64,000 nt of DNA from Siphonodentalium dalli (Eukaryota; Mollusca; Scaphopoda; Gadilida; Siphonodentaliidae). The notes beneath the pieces were generated by a model. That model worked only from the letters and a program-made list of their open reading frames with translations, was not told the origin of the DNA and did not search any database. The stretch covers positions 200,498,244 to 200,562,243 of the forward strand of contig CP136061.1 in NCBI GenBank assembly GCA_032622095.1, read 5' to 3'. This document shows positions 46,679 to 60,391 of the stretch, piece after piece. A program made the translations under genes and the position numbers. Position 1 is the first letter of the stretch, and every line of letters starts with the position of its first letter.

Positions 46679-47213
46679 TTAGCTGATGTGCCCGACTTCA
46701 TCCGGGCTATTTAGGGAATTCTTTGCCAGAAACATGCATATATGAGCGTATATGAGCTAGGTCAAGGTCAAAGTCAACGATACGGTCGCACCTGGAATTG
46801 GACCCGCCCATATTGTTCCCGGGATCAAAGTAGGTCTACTTACCAAATTTGAGTCGAATCGGTCGAGGTTCAGAAACATGCCTATATGAGCGTATATGAG
46901 CGAGGTCAAGGACACGGTCACACGTGAAATTGGACCCGCCCATATTGTTTCCGGGATCAAAGTAGGCCTACATACCAAATTTGAGTCGGATCGGTCGAGG
47001 TCCAGAAGCGTATACGAGCGAGGCCAATGTCAAGGACACGGTATCATGTGAAATTGGACACGCCCATATAATTCCCCGGATCAAAGTAGGCCTACATACC
47101 AAATTTGAGACGGATTTGTTGAGCAGTTTTCGAGTCTATATACACATACACCCCCACGCACACCCCAACACACATACACCCCTACATACAGAAATTACAA
47201 AATATATAATAGA
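46679..47213 (-). mobile_element. non-autonomous Helitron, copy 3 (minus)
   Basis: On the minus strand it begins TCTATTATATATTTTGTAAT at 47213 after an A. It has a CA/TG-rich microsatellite, three ~131-144-bp units (46728, 46872, 47003), then GCCCG-GATGAAGT-CGGGC and CACATCAG-CTAA ending at 46679. It abuts copy 2 with no intervening base. Confidence 0.8.
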
Positions 47214-47262
47214 TGATACAACTTACGTATAGCGCACAAAAGAAAATGATAGTTTACCCAAG

Positions 47263-47473
47263 TTAATCAACAACTGACCTAGGCTGTTAAGAAATGCATG
47301 CATTGTGTGTGTATGTTATTGGAGGAAACGGCGCTGTTGTCGTCAGGGCACATTTAGTGAGAACCGCTTCGAGGTTCACACAATGGGCCCCAACGACGCC
47401 AACGCCGTATCCCTCAATAACACACACCCACTACATTCATTTCTTAACAAACCTATGTCAGTTGTTGATTAAC
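47263..47473. mobile_element. TTAA-flanked MITE with ~60-bp TIRs
   Basis: GTTAATCAACAACTGACCTA at the left pairs with TATGTCAGTTGTTGATTAAC at the right. The arms continue through TTAAGAAATG/CATTTCTTAA and GTGTGTGTATGTTATTG/CAATAACACACAC. TTAA lies at 47264-47267 and 47469-47472. The GC-rich core is unique. Confidence 0.75.
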
Positions 47474-47600
47474 TTCTTAAGTTGTATAATAGTGATAATC
47501 GTTTACTCGAAATAGCCACCCATCAACGACTCGTAGATATCACCATTATAAAACCAACATATAACGTGAATTTTAATATAGCATGTTATAAAACTGTGTT

Positions 47601-48080
47601 TAAAGTGATGTGAAACACTCCGGTAGGGTGATCAAATAGAAATGGAGAATAATCTTGTTCAAAGTAGTTACTTTTGCAGATATTATATATAAATTGACAA
47701 CACACACCAACATTCTTATATATTATTTAAATGCGATGACTGCCGATAGTGAAATCGTTTTCGTTAGTTTATCGCCGATAGAAGCGTCCCGATTCGAGAA
47801 GTAAATATTTGCAATTTAGCGTAGTTCAGACAATGTATTATATGGAGTGGTACGGTCGATTTGCTTGAAATTTTCGGCGATGTTAGTAGAACGCTACATT
47901 CATCCAGTTGACAGAGCACCTGAATACTAACACATCAGTTTCACGCACCCGAACAAGTACATAATATGTCTTTAAATCTCTTTTGGGAAACTTCAAGTAG
48001 CTGTGTCAAAATAGTATCATTGTTCTTGTGAATAACTCGAGAAAAATAAACATTCAGGAAACAAAATTGCAAGCATTGGA
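47601..48080 (+). repeat. family B repeat, diverged single copy
   Basis: It starts TTTAAAGTGATGTGAAACAC, continues with the family B order (GCCGATAG-AGCGTCCCGA, GTAGTTCAGACAATGT, GCACCTGAATACTAACACATC, ACATAATATGTCTTTAAATC) and ends near AAGCATTGGA. Confidence 0.8.
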
Positions 48081-48296
48081 AAAAAAACATTCGTGATTCC
48101 GTACCACTTATCCACCACGGTCGTGTGGAAGTAATGTTCGTCAGCCCCTGACAAGCATGGACACAAATACACCGATAACAAAATCGGGTCAATGTTACTA
48201 ACTTAGGGTTAGTCACATGCATTTGAGGTAACTTTGACTAACCCACACCTATCAGCGAGTCACTATGACTAACTTTGGTGTTATTCATAGTGACTT

Positions 48297-48860
48297 TGTA
48301 TGGTATGCTTTATTGCTAGACATGATTTAACATATTACATGCAAAAACATATATACATACATGTATATACAAATGTGGATTAGGATGCCCACAATGGGAG
48401 ACAGCCACAGGCCATTGGACCGACGACTCTATATGCGACCATGTCCTTTGATGTGAACCAAACATCCATTGGTACTATATGGCTATTGTTTTGCATAAAG
48501 GGCAACGTGAACAGTGCACACCCACATCGAGAAAGCAGGGGCTAGATAAATGTATCCCCTGTGTGAGACAATTAGGACGTGGTGAAAGTGATGCTCAAAT
48601 ACCCAGTCGCACGCAGATTAAGTCTTCATGCTGTATTCTCTCATGGCTAGCTTCAAATATATAGCCACATTTTTCAATACGGCTATATTCTCAACGTAGA
48701 GAAGTTTGTGAAATTTATACACGTTTGGGTATTTCCAGTAATATTCGGGTATATACTTTTGTCTAATTTCTGAGAAACATATGCAAGCTATCATCAGGTG
48801 ATATTCGTCCCCTATTCCATTCTTACACAATAACTCTAGTTGCAACACTGCCTTGAAGTA
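48297..48860 (-). mobile_element. LINE 3' fragment (LINE-3 family), second copy
   Basis: On the minus strand LELLCKNGIGDEYHLMIAC continues IRQKYIPEYYWKYPNVYKF and ends at a stop at 48618. Same pattern as 42046-42255: GDEYH, R-x2-YI-x-YY, N-V-x-K-x-H-x-L. A putative 3' UTR extends to an AATAAA near 48310. Confidence 0.65.
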
Positions 48861-51800
48861 TGTGATGGGAGGATATAATGACATACATATGTACATGTAT
48901 ATCAGAACTTCCCTCCCATATCAAAGGCTACGTTATTGGGACAAAATGTTCTTATTCCATGACTATTGTTATACCTCTCAACAGAACAGAACTAAAATAT
49001 GTGTTTTAGAGTATGGAATGAAAGTTTTTCCTGCTTTCAATTCGGTCTTTGATTCTGGATAATATATCACCTGGTTGAGCATTTAAATTATTTGCACACA
49101 ATGTCCAGCAAAGTACGTGTTCAGTGACTCAGAAAAGTAAGTCATTGTGACTCATTCCAGTTCAGATTAAAATAATACTCAGACGTTCCTGGTACTGAGT
49201 CTGACGAAATCCGCTATTTGTCTCATTACCGTCGCTATAAATAACTTCGATGGGTAACCCTGCAGCATGACAACACCGCCCACATTTTTCTTTAAAAGTA
49301 GCTTTGATTGACATAATGTATTTTCGGTTTCGTTTCCGCGAACTACTTTCGTTTTTGCAAAATAAAACATGCACTGTTAGAAAAATGCCCGTCGCTTTAA
49401 CGGTGTCATACCGCGCAACATCGCTGCCAACCTTGGACCGTTAAACACACGGTCAGGATGTAGCATGTCCCATGGTACAAAGTTGTTTAAGTAACTGGCA
49501 GACTGTAACCAGTAACAGTCAGACTGTTGTATTTTTTGCGGTTCAACACCATTTAATTAATATCAAGACAGTAACTAATGTCGGTCAGACGACTCACATG
49601 AATGGTAATGGGTCATCACCAATTGTTTTGCTCTTAATTTACTAATTTACCGTAGAATTAGCCTGTGGTGACAATATGATTTTCCGATAGGCATTACGAT
49701 TCATGTTTTAGAATGGTCGAAATTAGTGTTATTCGTATCTGAAAATATATCTTAGTTCTTCTGTTACGATCATAGTTTTGATGAAATTTAAATCATCAAT
49801 GCATAATGTGACAGACAATTCTTATGAAAATTTGAAATATGAAGAGGATCAAATTTGTTATCTGCCTCGTGGAATTTAATCCAGAAAAAGACTGTGTGAT
49901 GTGTTCACCATTCACTAACTACTGTTTAAATATGGCTGTGTAAATAAACAACGATAATATAACATATAGCTGACAAGCCCGTCCTTCAGTTACGAGTAAT
50001 ACTAATTGCGACCATTCTAACATATGAATCGGGCATGCCCTTTTAAGACATAAAGGAAGAAAACTACATGTATCACAGTTACAGCACAGATGCATGTACC
50101 TGTAAAAGTAAAACATCTTAATAGCATACTTTTTGGTACCATGTACGGCGTGAAATTGTTTTATTAATTTGGAAACACATTTTGTTGTTTTAAAAGGTGA
50201 ATGCGTATATCACGACAATATATCAGTAAAACAGCTAGTTTGGACTGAAACCTTCCAGACAACAACAAAGCCCACAATAACTATGCGTGATGATTTGGCG
50301 ACAACGTTCTTTTATAGAGTCACACATTTTTCGATGAAATTTGATAGCATGATACATCAAACTGTGTATACTAGTATCACAGCACTTAGTATCCATCTCA
50401 GTGGGTCACGCAAAGAGATTTTGATAAGCACATCCAACCAATAGTGACTCCCGGTCCGTAAATTGTCGTAATAATTGGGCGATAACATGGCGAATGGCGA
50501 CAATGTCTCATATCCACACGTGTCAATGAAAATTGACGAACATGGGATGAATCGGTCCGTGTGATTGTTAAAGTTGTACTTGTAAATTGGAATTGTATAG
50601 ACATGTGATCATCCGTCACTGCGCGGCATCAGTTCTTTATTTATCGTGGTATTGTTGACATCGAAGCTATTGTGAAATACTCTGGTACGTACGGTATATC
50701 ATCTCATGTAGATGTACATGTATTTGTTTCAAAACTATCAGAACACTGTCAACTGGATGGTCAAGTTGAATAAAAACTGGCAGCACTGTCAACATTCTAA
50801 TAGTAATAGTTATTATAGTAATAGCTGCTACGTTGTTGTTATTATTATTATTCTCACTAGTGGTTGACATCGAAGCTCATGTGAATTACTCTAGCAGGTG
50901 TACCTGTATCCTGTTGTGTCAGTAATTGTATCTGTGTTTTGATAGTCACAGCACTGTCATAGCCGACAGCTCGAAATGGAGATCGGAGACAACCCAGTTG
51001 TCACAATTTAGTGGAAAATATCAATGCTTAAGCCGGTTTTCGCAGATTTGGAACTTGTCCGTTCATAGAATCGAAGTCAGACAGTTTTAACATTAGTCTA
51101 CAACTTTATATATCACATTTTCCCAAAAAACAATTTATAAAAACAATAAAAGTAACCGCTCATGACATGAAAATAACGTAATTACGGACGTAAGACAAGA
51201 CGGATTTGTGCATTGCACAGAATGAATATATGACATCATTGCACTGAATACAAACAAATAATAATAAATATCAGTAGAGACAGATTGAGTCATACTATAT
51301 GGAGTCACTGTCGAATATAATTACGGTCGCCGATAAATATGTTGTTGAATTTTGACGGCATGAACTTGGAAACACCCATATTTTTAACTTTGAGGCGGGC
51401 GCATAAAACAACGGTGATTCACTGTACAATTGATGAAACGGTCTGGGTACAACGGCCCGATAGCGTCAAACCGACAGTATTTTCTAAGAGTGTGGCTTCT
51501 TATTCTATTTAAGAATATCTTCTGCGCCTTGTGTCAAAATTAATATTTCGAATATCTTATGGATTCATATTTCCGATGTCATTCGCAGTCCAATTGATCA
51601 GTCTCAGATACACATACACACTCGAAAACTCATCAGAACTCCTTAAGTAATACGCATATTTACTGCACAGAAACTTCATCTGTGCCTTTCGGATCTTTCT
51701 GGGCCGACAGTGGTCCCTTCATATCGCGCGGATATTGAGAACGACACGGATTTTTAAAATTCTGTCAAATCCTATGCTTCATTGACAGATTCAACTATAT

Positions 51801-52317
51801 ACCGGCATTTGTTTTGGAAGCGTGGAAGTCCAGGAACTATACTAGTGAATGGATGTTCTCGAAAATTTGAGTGAGCAAAAGCAAAAACACCATTGAAAAA
51901 ATTCGCCAAAAACAATTTAATGGTCTGATCTGGGAAAACTGATTGACAACTGGTGGATAAATACTTCTGCTTCGTGTGGTCATACACATACGATGCTCGA
52001 TGTCTGTTTTTCAATGAGAAAAAAACATATCCCCATATCATATACGTGAAAATGACTTTCTCATTTCCTCGGCTTTGGCCGTATCCTCGGCTTTGGCCGT
52101 ACCACGAACACGGGGGTGATATTGAAATTGACAAAAACATATCCCCATACGCTTTATAGGTGTGACTGCTTCTCGCTTATGAATTTCCAATAAAGATATG
52201 ACCGCTGTCGTAATTATTGATTTTCGCAATCAATAAAACGAGGCGGTCCGCATTAGGAAAGTACGTTTAATTATCTCGACGATACAGAGACACTACTGCT
52301 AAACCACTGGTCTGGCT
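48861..52317. other. non-coding region with minor repeats
   Basis: No gene is supported. 50646-50690 and 50858-50900 share GTTGACATCGAAGCT and a following TGTGAA-TACTCT. 52066-52100 has a CCTCGGCTTTGGCCGTA doublet. A minus-strand frame at 49162-49374 contains KCGRCCH and could in principle be an ectodomain exon of the membrane-protein gene, but no splice signals fix it. Confidence 0.4.
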
Positions 52318-52462
52318 GGACCAGGTTTAAACCAGAGATGACGAATGCGTCACTTAGACCTGTGGTCTCTGGTTTAAACCACGGATTTTGCTGACTCACG
52401 GCGGTTTAAACCTAGAGGTTTACGTAGACCAGGTTTAAACCTGAGATGACGAATCCGCCCCC
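52318..52462. repeat. GTTTAAAC-centred repeats
   Basis: Four copies of a palindromic GGTTTAAACC-type core lie near 52323, 52369, 52402 and 52432. Two of them sit in a longer direct repeat, GACCAGGTTTAAACC then GAGATGACGAAT. Confidence 0.65.
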
Positions 52463-52920
52463 TGTGAAATTAGCCATGAGGCGGAAAAGTTATTAAGCTA
52501 ATTTTAGCTATTGGGCGGGGTTTACTGGAATCGCGCTGGCTGAAGGAATTCCTCTTGCCTTGGGGATTCCATGCGTCTATCGCCTAATTGGTTACACCGC
52601 TTTACTGATTATTTTGCGATTGCCTAGCTGTTACGTATTATATGCTTGTAGTAATGGGGAACCCTACCCAATTTCGCTACCTGAAGCGTCTGTGTATGAT
52701 TTTAATCAGAACTAGACTCTCAATCCTGGTCATTTTGACTAACACAATTTTAGTCTAATTGCCTAATTAGTCGTTTTGACTAACCATTCCTTAGTCGTCA
52801 TGACTAACTTTACCCTATAGTGTAAATGCCGAAGGTTCATGAGTGTAACTCTGGTAAGATAAATGGACGTATGTGTAGTTATCGTTTCCTTCAAGCTGGG
52901 ATGTCAATATACCAAATATA
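52463..52920. other. spacer with no recognised gene
   Basis: 52730-52815 repeats a TTTTGACTAAC word, which also occurs near 48230-48280. Confidence 0.4.
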
Positions 52921-55900
52921 ATGAATTAAGTAATGAATGTATATGGAAATAAACTGTGAAGTATTGAGATCCTGGGAATAGAAATAAGGAAGTTAAATCA
53001 ATTTCTGATACATAACTATGTAAATCCCCATATATTGAATAATGTCTGATCAATATGAGAATTTCAATGTAAAACTCTCATTTAAGTAATGAATGTATAT
53101 GGAAATAATGGAGAAGTATTCAGATCCTGGGAAGAGAAATAAGGAAGGTAAATCAATTTCTGATACATAACTGTGTAAATCCCAAATGATACCATTAAAG
53201 TAAATGTTCATTTGGTGTTGAATGCTGACATATATAACTGTAAATTATTGTATGACACCCATATATTGAATAAGGTCTGCTCATAATGTGAATTTCAATG
53301 TAAAACCTTCATATTAAGTAATGACTGTATATGGAGAATATTTGGGAAGTATCCAGGAAGTTAAATCAATTTCTGATATATGAATATGTAAATTCCAAAT
53401 GATAACATAAAGTGAATGTTCATTTGGTGTTGAATGGTGACATATATCATTGTAAATTATTGTGTGACACCCATTTCAATATAAAACCCTCATATTGTGT
53501 AATGACTGTAAATGGAAAAAATTGTCAAGTTTTCAGATCATGGGAAGAGAAATAAAGAAGTTTAATAAATTTATGATATATTACTATGTAAATCCCAAAT
53601 GATAACATAAAGTAAATGATCATTTGGTGTTGAATGGTGACATATATAATTGTATATTATTATATGACACCCACCCATATATTGAATAATGTCTGCCCAT
53701 GATGTGAATTTCAGTGTAAAACCCTCATCGAAGTAATGACTGTATATGGAAAAATATTTGTGAGGTATGCAGATGCTGGGATGAAAAATAAGGAAGTTGA
53801 ATCAATTCCTCATACATAACTTTGTAAATCCCAAATGATATCATAAAGTAAATGATCATTTGGTGTTGAATCCTGACATATATCATTGTAAATTATTGTG
53901 TGACACCCATATATTGAATAATGTCTGCTCATATTATATATTGAATTATGTCTACTCATGATGTGAATTTCAATGTGAAACCCTCATTTAAGTAATGACT
54001 GTATATGGACACATATTTGTGAAGTATTCAAATGCTGGGAAGAGAACTATGGAAGTTAAATCAATTTCTGACACATAACTATGTAAATCCCAAATGATAC
54101 CATAAAGTAAATGTTCATTTGGTGTTGAATGCTGACATATATAAGTGTAAATTATTGTATGACACCCATATATTGAATAATGTCTGCTCATAATGTGAAT
54201 TTCAATGTAAAAGCTTCACATTAAGTAATGACTGTATATGGAGAAATATTTGTGAAGTATTGAGATCCTGGGAATAGAAATAAGGAAGTTAAATCAATTT
54301 CTGATACATAACTATGTAAATCCCCATATATTGAATAATGTCTGATCAATATGAGAATTTCAATGTAAAACTCTCATTTAAGTAATGACTGTATATGGAA
54401 ATAAATTGAGAAGTATTCAGATCCTGGGAAGAGAAATAAGGAAGTTAAATCAATTTCTGATACATAACTGTGTAAATCCCAAATGATACCATTAAAGAAA
54501 ATGTTCATTTGGTATTGAATGCTGACATATATAATTGTAAATTATTGTATGACACCCATATATTGAATAAGGTCTGCTCATAATGTGAATTTCAATGTAA
54601 AACCTTCATATTAAGTAATGACTGTATATGGAGAATATTTGGGAAGTATCCAGGAAGTTAAATCAATTTCTGATATATGAATATGTAAATCCCAAATGAT
54701 AACATAAAGTGAATGTTCATTTGGTGTTGAATGGTGACATATATCATTATAAATTATTGTGTGACACCCATTTCAATATAAAACCCTCATATTGTGTAAT
54801 GACTGTAAATGGAAAAAATGTGAAGTTTTCAGATCATGGGAAGAGAAATAAAGAAGTTTAATAAATTTATGATATATTACTATGTAAATCCCAAATGATA
54901 CCATAAAGTAAATTATCATTTGGTGTTGAATGGTGACATATATTGAATAATGTCTGCCCATAATGTGAATTTCAGTGTAAAACCCTCATCGAAGTAATGA
55001 CTGTATATGGAAAAATATTTGTGAGGTATTCAGATGCTGGGATGAAAAATAAGGAAGTTGAATCAATTCCTCATACATAACTTTGTAAATCCCAAATGAT
55101 ATCATAAAGTAAATGATCATTTGGTGTTGAATCCTGACATATATCATTGTAAATTATTGTGTGACACCCATATATTGAATAATGTCTGCTCATATTATAT
55201 ATTGAATTATGTCTACTCATGATGTGAATTTCAATGTGAAACCCTCATTTAAGTAATGACTGTATATGGACACATATTTGTGAAGTATTCAAATGCTGGG
55301 AAGAGAACTATGGAAGTTAAATCAATTTCTGACACATAACTATGTAAATCCCAAATGATACCATAAAGTAAATGTTCATTTGGTGTTGAATGCTGACATA
55401 TATAATTGTAAATTATTGTATGACACCCATATATTGAATAATGTCTGCTCATAATGTGAATTTCAATGTAAAAGCTTCACATTAAGTAATAACTGTATAT
55501 GGAGAAATATTTGTGAAGTATTGAGATCCTGGGAATAGAAATAAGGAAGTTAAATCAATTTCTGATACATAACTATGTAAATCCCCATATATTGAATAAT
55601 GTCTGATCAATATGAGAATTTCAATGTAAAACTCTCATTTAAGTAATGACTGTATATGGAAATAAATTGAGATGTATTCAGATCCTGGGAAGAGAAATAA
55701 GGAAGTTAAATCAATTTCTGATACATAACTGTGTAAATCCCAAATGATACCATTAAAGAAAATGTTCATTTGGTATTGAATGCTGACATATATAATTGTA
55801 AATTATTGTATGACACCCATATATTGAATAAGGTCTGCTCATAATGTGAATTTCAATGTAAAACCTTCATATTAAGTAATGACTGAATATGGAGAATATT

Positions 55901-57985
55901 TGGGAAGTATCCAGGAAGTTAAATCAATTTCTGATATATGAATATGTAAATCCCAAATGATAACATAAAGTGAATGTTCATTTGGTGTTGAATGGTGACA
56001 TATATCATTATAAATTATTGTGTGACACCCATTTCAATATAAAACCCTCATATTGTGTAATGACTGTAAATGGAAAAAATGTGAAGTTTTCAGATCATGG
56101 GAAGAGAAATAAAGAAGTTTAATAAATTTATGATATATTACTATGTAAATCCCAAATGATACCATAAAGTAAATTATCATTTGGTGTTGAATGGTGACAT
56201 ATATAATTGTAAATTATTAAGTGACACCCACCCATATATTGAATAATGTCTGCCCATAATGTGAATTTCAGTGTAAAACCCTCATCGAAGTAATGACTGT
56301 ATATGGAAAAATATTTGTGGGGTATTCAGATGCTGGGATGAAAAATAAGGAAGTTGAATCAATTCCTCATACATAACTTTGTAAATCCCAAATGATATCA
56401 TAAAGTAAATGATCATTTGGTGTTGAATCCTGACATATATCATTGTAAATTATTGTGTGACACCCATATATTGAATAATGTCTGCTCATATTATATATTG
56501 AATTATGTCTGCTCATAATGTGAATTTCAATGTGAAACCCTCATTTAAGTAATGACTGTATATGGACACATATTTGTGAAGTATTCAAATGCTGGGAAGA
56601 GAACTATGGAAGTTAAATCAATTTCTGACACATAACTATGTAAATCCCAAATGATACCATAAAGTAAATGTTCATTTGGTGTTGAATGCTGACATATATA
56701 ATTATAAGTTATATCATTGTAAATTATTGTATGACACCCATATATTGAATAATGTCTGCTCATAATGTGAATTTCAATGTAAAACCTTCACATTAAGTAA
56801 TGACTGTATATGGAGAAATATTTGTGAAGTATTCAGATGCTAGGAATAGAAATAAGGAAGTTAAATCAATTTCTGATATATGACTATTTAAATCCCAAAT
56901 GATACCATAAAGTAAATGCTCATTTGGTGTTGAATACTGACATATATAATTGTAAAGTATTCTATGACACCCGTATATTGAATAATGTCTAGTCATAATG
57001 TGAATTTCAATGTAAAACCCTCATTTAAACTCTATATGGAAATATTTTGTGAAGTATTCAGATCCTGGGAAGAGCAAAAAGGGAAGTTAAATCAATTTCG
57101 GATACATAACTATGTAAATCCCAAATGAAACCATAAAGTAAATGTTCATTTGGTGTTGAATGCTGACATTTATAATTGTAAATTATTGTATGACACTCAT
57201 ATATTGAATAGTGTCTGCTCATAATGTGAATTTCAATGTAACATCTTCATATTAAGTAATGACTGTATATGGAGAAATATTTATAAAGTATTCAGATGCA
57301 AGGAAGAGAAATAAGGAAGTTAAATCAATTTCTGAAATATGACTATGTAAATCACAAATGATAACATACAGTAAATGTTCATTTGATGTTGAATGGTGAC
57401 ATATATCATTGTAAATTATTGTGTGACACCCACCCATATATTGAATAATGTCTGCTCATAATGTGAATTTCAATATAAAACCCTCATATTGTCTAATGAC
57501 TGTAAATGGAAAATAATTGTGAAGTATTCAGATCATGGGAAGAGAAATAAAGAAGATAAATAAATTTATGATATATAACTATATAAATCCCAAATGATAC
57601 CATAAAGTAAATGTTCATTTGGTGTTGAATGCTGACATATATAAGTGTAGATTATTGTGTGACACCCATTTATTTAATAATGTCTGCCCATAATGTGAAT
57701 TTCAATTTAAACAATGATTCCAAAAAGTAAATGTTCATTTGGTGTTGAATGCTGATATTATAACTGTAAATTATTATGTGACAACCATGTGTTGAATAAT
57801 GTCTGCTCATGATGTGAATGTCTTTGTAAATCCCAAATGCAAAAGATACCATAAAGTAAATGTTCATTTGGTATCGAATGCTGACATATATGATTGTAAA
57901 TTATAATGTGACACCCATATATTGAACAATGTCTGCTTATGGTGTGACTTTCAATGTAAAACCCACATAATAAGTAATGACTATT
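52921..57985 (+). repeat. 5-kb satellite with 1261-1296-bp higher-order repeats
   Basis: About 21-22 monomers of roughly 200-260 bp. The core order is AAGTAATGACTGTATATGG, TTCAGATCCTGGGAAGAG, AAATAAGGAAGTTAAATCAA, GTAAATCCCAAATGATACCA, TTCATTTGGTGTTGAATG and GACACCCATATATTGAATAA. A shared GTATTGAGATCCTGGGAATA marker at 52961, 54257 and 55518 gives higher-order periods of 1296 and 1261 bp. The 35-bp difference maps near 54940, where the second repeat lacks a segment present in the first and third. Most monomers contain the inverted pair CCAAATGA...TCATTTGG. From ~56800 the array becomes monomeric and diverged. Repeated 61-72-codon minus frames are artefacts of the repeats. Confidence 0.9.
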
Positions 57986-59065
57986 TGTAAAAAAAAAATC
58001 CATTTATTACCCACTCAAAAAGAAAATAAACCCAACCTTACTGTATTATATCACACATATACAATTTGACCATGTTCAATCCAAGCAGCATAAACTTCAC
58101 AACATTGTCCAGTACATTAAGGTTGTAAAACCAACAAATATGATCGACCCTCCCAAAATCAACAAACTTAAAATGTTTGAATAATACGCTAGATTGTGAG
58201 CGCACCCTTAGGATCAGGGGTTACGGTGAAGTTGGAAATATTGGTTTATTTTGAGACTCACATTGTCACTAGTCATGTTGATTAATGAGAGGGGTTGCAT
58301 TACTACCGGCACGGACCAGTGCACTACTATAGTCTTCTTATACACAATACCATATTAGAATAATCCAAGAAGAATCATACGTTGATAAACTTCATTCGAC
58401 TTCAACATCTATCAGAACACAACGCGAGTATGTCGAACACAATAACGCTTGAAAGCAATACCAAGCAGTGGGTCAAATCTATCACCACCTGATGAATAGA
58501 ACATGTCAGTTCACATCAAACTGCCACTTTTATCCCGTGAAACACGATGGATATCATTGGTAGGTCAGACACAAGTTATTGTGACCCTAATCATACCAAT
58601 CTTACACGTCGTGACTTTGTAATATTCCGATTCCATGTCATTTTTGGCCAATTTGCATACGCAGGACTACGCGTACATGATCCAACTATGAAATCATGCC
58701 GTGTGTTTTTTTTCTTCTTTTCATTGTTTGTATCCCCCAACATTAATATTAACCAACATGTATATCAGTCACCAGATTAGTTCAACATGTTTGCCAATAT
58801 TATTGGGTCTTCGTTAACAGTATTGTCTGCCGTGTCTTATATTAGCCTTTGCTGTATATATATATAATGTATACCTCCTATCAACTGCTTTGTTTACATA
58901 TACTCATGCTGTGAATATTTATGCTTTTTGAATTAATATATATGTATGACAAGGATGTGCGAGAAGGGACGACAAAGAAACAACACTTCTGTGTGATTCA
59001 ACTAATTGGAAAATTAAAAACCAGGGGCAAGCGAGATAACTCTAAATTTAACATATACACTATTG
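57986..59065. other. spacer and possible LINE 5' region
   Basis: No gene is recognised. 58945-59065 may be 5' sequence of the following LINE; no ORF1 is found. Confidence 0.4.
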
Positions 59066-60391
59066 ATGGCTACCGATAGAATAACTCTTGGTGAGCTCCA
59101 GGGTGACAATTAAAATTTCGCATCTTTTTATAAGGGAGATGACTGCGATGAAAGCACCATTTATGACATAATTAATCATTCTTCAGAATATTACGCTCCA
59201 TCAAAAATAAAAGAAAAAATACCATCTAATGGGAAGACGAAGACCTTTCTGGGTCTAAACTGTCGAAGTTTGAAGGCAAACTGGAACTCGTTTGTAGATC
59301 TTCTCTGCAACATTCAACCACAGTCATGAGGAAACATATTCGATGTTATCGCACTCTCCGAAGTCTTTAAAATTAGAGATACTCACTCATTAGAAGGGTA
59401 CCACCCCTTTGAATATAAATCTAGACCAGATGATGACGATGGACACGGAGGCATCGGACTCTTTATAAAAAGCAATCTAAAATATAAACTGCGTCCTGAT
59501 CTGTCGATATTTATTCCCCATGTAATCGAAACTTTGTTTGTAGAAATACACACAGGAAAGAATAATTCGTATGTCGTTGGATCCATATACAGACCAAATA
59601 GTGCTCCATTAGCTGACATCTCGGAATTTTCGGACCAACTTGATAATATTATCATAAAAATAAACGAATCTAATTCTAAAGCATATCTTATAGGTGACTA
59701 CAACATTGACTTATTACACATACATAATCATAATAAAACCAGTGAATTCGTTAGCAAAATGTTCGAACGAGGATTTATACCATTGATAACCAAACCAACG
59801 AGGGTAACTGAGTTCTCAGCAACTTTAATTGATCATATATACACAAATAACATATCAAACTGTAAATTCACCAGCGGAATAATACTAACAGACGTTTCCG
59901 ATCACTTTGGTACGTTCCATATTGAGACCAATACTACATGCGAAACATTGTCAGAAAATAACTCAACGCTAATACCAACTCGGATAATGTCAGAAAACAA
60001 CTTCAGAAAGTTTAAAAGTATACTAAACAGCTATTCGTTTGAAGAAGTATTCAGATGCCGAGATGTTAATCTCGCATATAACTCGTTCCTTAATATTTAT
60101 TCACTTGCTCAAGAGGAGGCATTTCCCTTAATAACCAAAAAACTGCCAAATAAATATATTAAACGCGAACCTTGGATGACAACGGGTCTACTAAAATCGT
60201 CAATAGAAAAACATAAAATATATATCAAAAAATTAAAAATTCCAACCAACCAAAACATTGACAAATATAAGAATTACTGTCGAATATACAATCAGCTAAG
60301 AAGAAAATGTAAAAACCAATATTACGACCATGCACTAAAAGAAAACCAATCTAACATGAGACGAACATGGTCAATATTAAAGACGCATTAA
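59066..60391 (+). pseudogene. LINE-2 endonuclease region
   Basis: One frame from an ATG at 59066 to TAA at 60389, interrupted by TAA at 59111-59113 and TGA at 59327-59329. Motifs: TFLGLNCRSLKANW (start of the nuclease fold), ALSEVFKIRD (catalytic Glu), GSIYRPN, GDYN (59693-59704) and SDHFG (59897-59911). The stop at 60389 overlaps the RT frame by 25 nt. One missing base in an A-rich run near 60380 explains the break between ...RTWSILK and the next frame, so it was one ORF. The nuclease would nick the target strand for integration. Confidence 0.85.

Noticed and set aside
49162-49374. Ectodomain exon of the PPPY-tailed protein (KCGRCCH)
   Set aside because: Too few cysteines and no well-placed splice sites in phase with the exon at 44093.
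53988-57867. Repeated 61-72-codon minus-strand frames starting MSRHYSIYGC
   Set aside because: They recur with the satellite period and break freely between monomers; no sign of coding constraint.
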